From the NCBI RefSeq assembly GCF_000955955.1, contig NZ_JYJG01000001.1, positions 1-64,000 on the forward strand: 64,000 bases of DNA, given 5' to 3'. Below the pieces are notes generated by a model. The model saw only the letters and a program-made list of their open reading frames with translations, was not told the origin of the DNA and did no database searches. The position numbers and the translations under genes are program-made. Shown here in pieces: positions 62,293-64,000 of this stretch (position 1 is the stretch's first letter; the number at the start of each line of letters is the position of its first letter). Source of the stretch: Lentzea aerocolonigenes. Lineage in GTDB: Bacteria > Actinomycetota > Actinomycetes > Mycobacteriales > Pseudonocardiaceae.

Positions 62293-63108
62293 ATGGAGAT
62301 CAAGGTTCTGGGCCCGCTGGAGGTACGGGAGAACGGTGTCTCGATCGCGCCGAGCGCGGTCAAGCCGCGTCAGGTGCTGTCACTGCTGGGGCTGCACGCC
62401 GGACACGTCGTGACCGTGCCGACGCTGATCGAGGAACTCTGGGGGATGACACCGCCGAGAAGCGCGCTCACGACGTTGCAGACATACGTGCTGCAGGTGC
62501 GCCGCCGCATCGCCACGGCCATGCCCGACGACGGTCCCGGTGTCGCGAAGAAGGTGCTCGTCACCAGGTACGGGGGATACCTGCTGGACGTGCCGCCGGA
62601 GAGCGTCGACGTGCGCAGCTTCGAGCGGCTCTCGACCGCGGGGCAGCGGGCGTACGAGGTCAACGACCTCGAGTCCGCCTCGCGCCTGCTCCGCTCGGCC
62701 GCCGAGGTGTGGCGCGGGCCGGTGCTGGTCGACGTGCAGATCGGCGTGCGGCTCAGCATGGAGGTCACCCGGTTGCAGGAGTGCCGGCTCGGCGTGCTCG
62801 AGACGCGCATCGAGGCGGACCTGCGCCTGGGCAAGCACCAGTCGTTGCTCAGCGAGCTGTCGGTGCTCACCGCGCAGCACCCGATGCACGAGAACCTGTG
62901 CGCGCAGTACATGCTCGCGCTCTACCGGGCGGGCCGGCAGTGGAAGTCGCTGGAGGCCTACCAGTCGCTGCGGGACACGCTGATCGAGGAGCTGGGGCTC
63001 GAGCCGTCCGAAAGGCTGCGTCAGCTGCAGCGGGCGATCCTGAGCTCCGAGCCGTCCCTCGACGAGCCGTTGTCCCCTCGCCAGCTGGAGCGCCAGCTCG
63101 CAGGCTGA
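62293..63108 (+). CDS. SARP family transcriptional activator
   Basis: This 271-aa regulator is of the Streptomyces antibiotic regulatory protein type. An OmpR-like winged helix ([37 protein letters not shown]...[32 protein letters not shown]) is followed by a BTAD helical domain with [20 protein letters not shown] and [51 protein letters not shown]. The length equals small SARPs without extra ATPase. The ATG has GGGAGG 6 nt upstream. An acetolactate synthase gene follows after 22 bp, suggesting a shared cluster role. Confidence 0.93.
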   Translation: MEIKVLGPLEVRENGVSIAPSAVKPRQVLSLLGLHAGHVVTVPTLIEELWGMTPPRSALTTLQTYVLQVRRRIATAMPDDGPGVAKKVLVTRYGGYLLDVPPESVDVRSFERLSTAGQRAYEVNDLESASRLLRSAAEVWRGPVLVDVQIGVRLSMEVTRLQECRLGVLETRIEADLRLGKHQSLLSELSVLTAQHPMHENLCAQYMLALYRAGRQWKSLEAYQSLRDTLIEELGLEPSERLRQLQRAILSSEPSLDEPLSPRQLERQLAG

Positions 63109-63130
63109 ACCCCTTCCGGGAGCTCACATC

Positions 63131-64000
63131 GTGGATACCACAGGCGCAGGTGCGTTGATCAAAGCGCTCGAGGACGTCGGCTGCGAGGTGATCTTCGGGA
63201 TGCCCGGCGGGGCGATCCTGCCCGCCTACGACCCGTTGCTGGACTCGGTGAAGATCCGGCACGTGCTGGTGCGGCACGAGCAGGGCGCCGGGCACGCCGC
63301 GCAGGGGTACGCGTCGGCGACCGGGCGGGTGGGCGTCTGCATGGCGACGTCCGGACCGGGGGCCACCAACCTCGTCACGCCCCTCGCGGACGCCTACATG
63401 GACTCGGTGCCGATCGTCGCGGTGACCGGACAGGTCGCCCGTTCGGTGATCGGCACCGACGCCTTCCAGGAGGCGGACATCCGCAGCATCACCCTGCCGA
63501 TCACCAAGCACAGCTTCCAGGTGACCGATCCCGCGGACATCCCGGCGGCGATCACGGAGGCGTTCGCGATCGCCGCCGAGGGCCGGCCGGGCCCGGTGCT
63601 GGTGGACCTGCCCAAGGACGTGCAGTCCGCACCGGTGAGGTACGTGCCGGCGGCTCCGGGGAACCGAACCCCTCATCCCGTCGTGTCACCGGTTCAGGTC
63701 CGCAAGGCCGCCCAGCTGGTCGCGACCTCGCGCCGGCCGGTGTTCTACGTCGGCGGCGGGGTGATCCGCTCCGGCGCCGCCCACGCGTTGCTGAAACTGG
63801 CCACCCGCACCGGGATCCCGGTCGTCACCACGCTGATGGCCCGCGGCGCGTTCCCCGACTCGCACCCGCAGCACCTGGGGATGCCCGGCATGCACGGCAC
63901 CGTGCCCGCCGTCGCCGCGTTGCAGCGGGCCGACCTGCTGATCGCACTGGGGACCCGCTTCGACGACCGGGTGACGGGCTCGCTGCCCCACTTCGCGCCG
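63131..64000 (+). CDS. ilvB: Acetolactate synthase large subunit, 3' end outside window
   Basis: This is the start of a ThDP-dependent enzyme of the acetolactate synthase family, which condenses two pyruvates or pyruvate with 2-oxobutyrate in branched-chain amino acid synthesis. 290 codons are visible. The ThDP-activating Glu lies in [70 protein letters not shown] and [22 protein letters not shown] are typical of IlvB. The GTG at 63131 has GGGAG upstream. Because it directly follows an SARP gene, a dedicated copy for a specialised pathway is possible; no ilvN is visible yet. Confidence 0.9.
   Translation, partial: MDTTGAGALIKALEDVGCEVIFGMPGGAILPAYDPLLDSVKIRHVLVRHEQGAGHAAQGYASATGRVGVCMATSGPGATNLVTPLADAYMDSVPIVAVTGQVARSVIGTDAFQEADIRSITLPITKHSFQVTDPADIPAAITEAFAIAAEGRPGPVLVDLPKDVQSAPVRYVPAAPGNRTPHPVVSPVQVRKAAQLVATSRRPVFYVGGGVIRSGAAHALLKLATRTGIPVVTTLMARGAFPDSHPQHLGMPGMHGTVPAVAALQRADLLIALGTRFDDRVTGSLPHFAP

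Overview
The window is high-GC actinobacterial DNA with dense, often overlapping genes, many GTG/TTG starts, and a recurrent TANNNT box placed 6-7 nt before start codons (leaderless transcription). Gene content suggests the family Pseudonocardiaceae (Lentzea/Saccharothrix/Amycolatopsis type). The evidence is a Streptomyces-like fasR-fabD-fabH-acpP-fabF locus, a homodimeric-type aceE next to DUF3052 and AhpE-type peroxiredoxin genes, DUF3145, an SARP regulator, a DUF574 methyltransferase and an EspG-like remnant. The genus assignment is inference.

Layout. 0-1 kb: a TnpB gene cut by the window edge, with a perfect actinobacterial SOS box in its promoter. 1.2-9 kb: the proton-translocating transhydrogenase operon pntA-pntAb-pntB, a PAS-GGDEF-degenerate EAL protein, a DUF574 methyltransferase, a divergent MFS exporter/MarR pair and a two-gene fluoride channel (crcB). 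9-14.6 kb: a NACHT STAND NTPase (candidate antiphage sensor) and a HelR/HelD-type RNA polymerase recycling ATPase. 14.7-21.4 kb: small membrane proteins, regulators, a flavoprotein disulfide reductase, a NERD-like membrane protein, a secreted subtilase and DUF3145. 21.4-27.7 kb: a four-gene class III lanthipeptide locus in ram order (lanKC-lanA-transporter-transporter), whose 54-aa precursor has a seven-glycine spacer before two Ser/Ser/Cys rings. 27.7-28.3 kb: an AT-richer non-coding stretch. 29-33.8 kb: the FAS II locus and its regulator FasR. 34-43.7 kb: exported hydrolases, a mechanosensitive-channel-like protein, a nucleotidyltransferase homologue lacking catalytic residues, an AlkZ-type DNA glycosylase homologue, a phytase-like protein, PnuC, an M14 peptidase, a DUF4279-GNAT fusion and a probable pseudokinase. 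43.8-48 kb: aceE, DUF3052, peroxiredoxin and tRNA-Val(UAC). 48-59.8 kb: GNATs, a frameshifted gene, a P450, an ABC exporter with MarR, lipA, and SDR genes with a TetR regulator. 60-64 kb: a convergent NarL-type two-component pair, an SARP activator and the start of an acetolactate synthase gene.

How it works together. Central metabolism is represented by transhydrogenase (NADPH supply), pyruvate dehydrogenase E1, lipoyl synthase for its E2, and FAS II under FasR with a palindrome in front of fabD. The lanthipeptide locus sits between fabF and DUF3145, which I recall as neighbours in Streptomyces, so it may be an insertion. The SARP and acetolactate synthase at the right edge could begin a specialised-metabolite locus continuing outside the window.

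The observations I rate highest are the Gly7 class III lanthipeptide, a family of palindromic repeats near 52.9, 53.5 and 60.7 kb (one copy fused to a decayed espG), the SOS box in front of tnpB, and several enzyme homologues that have lost catalytic residues. All family assignments come from reading translated sequence; no database search was run.
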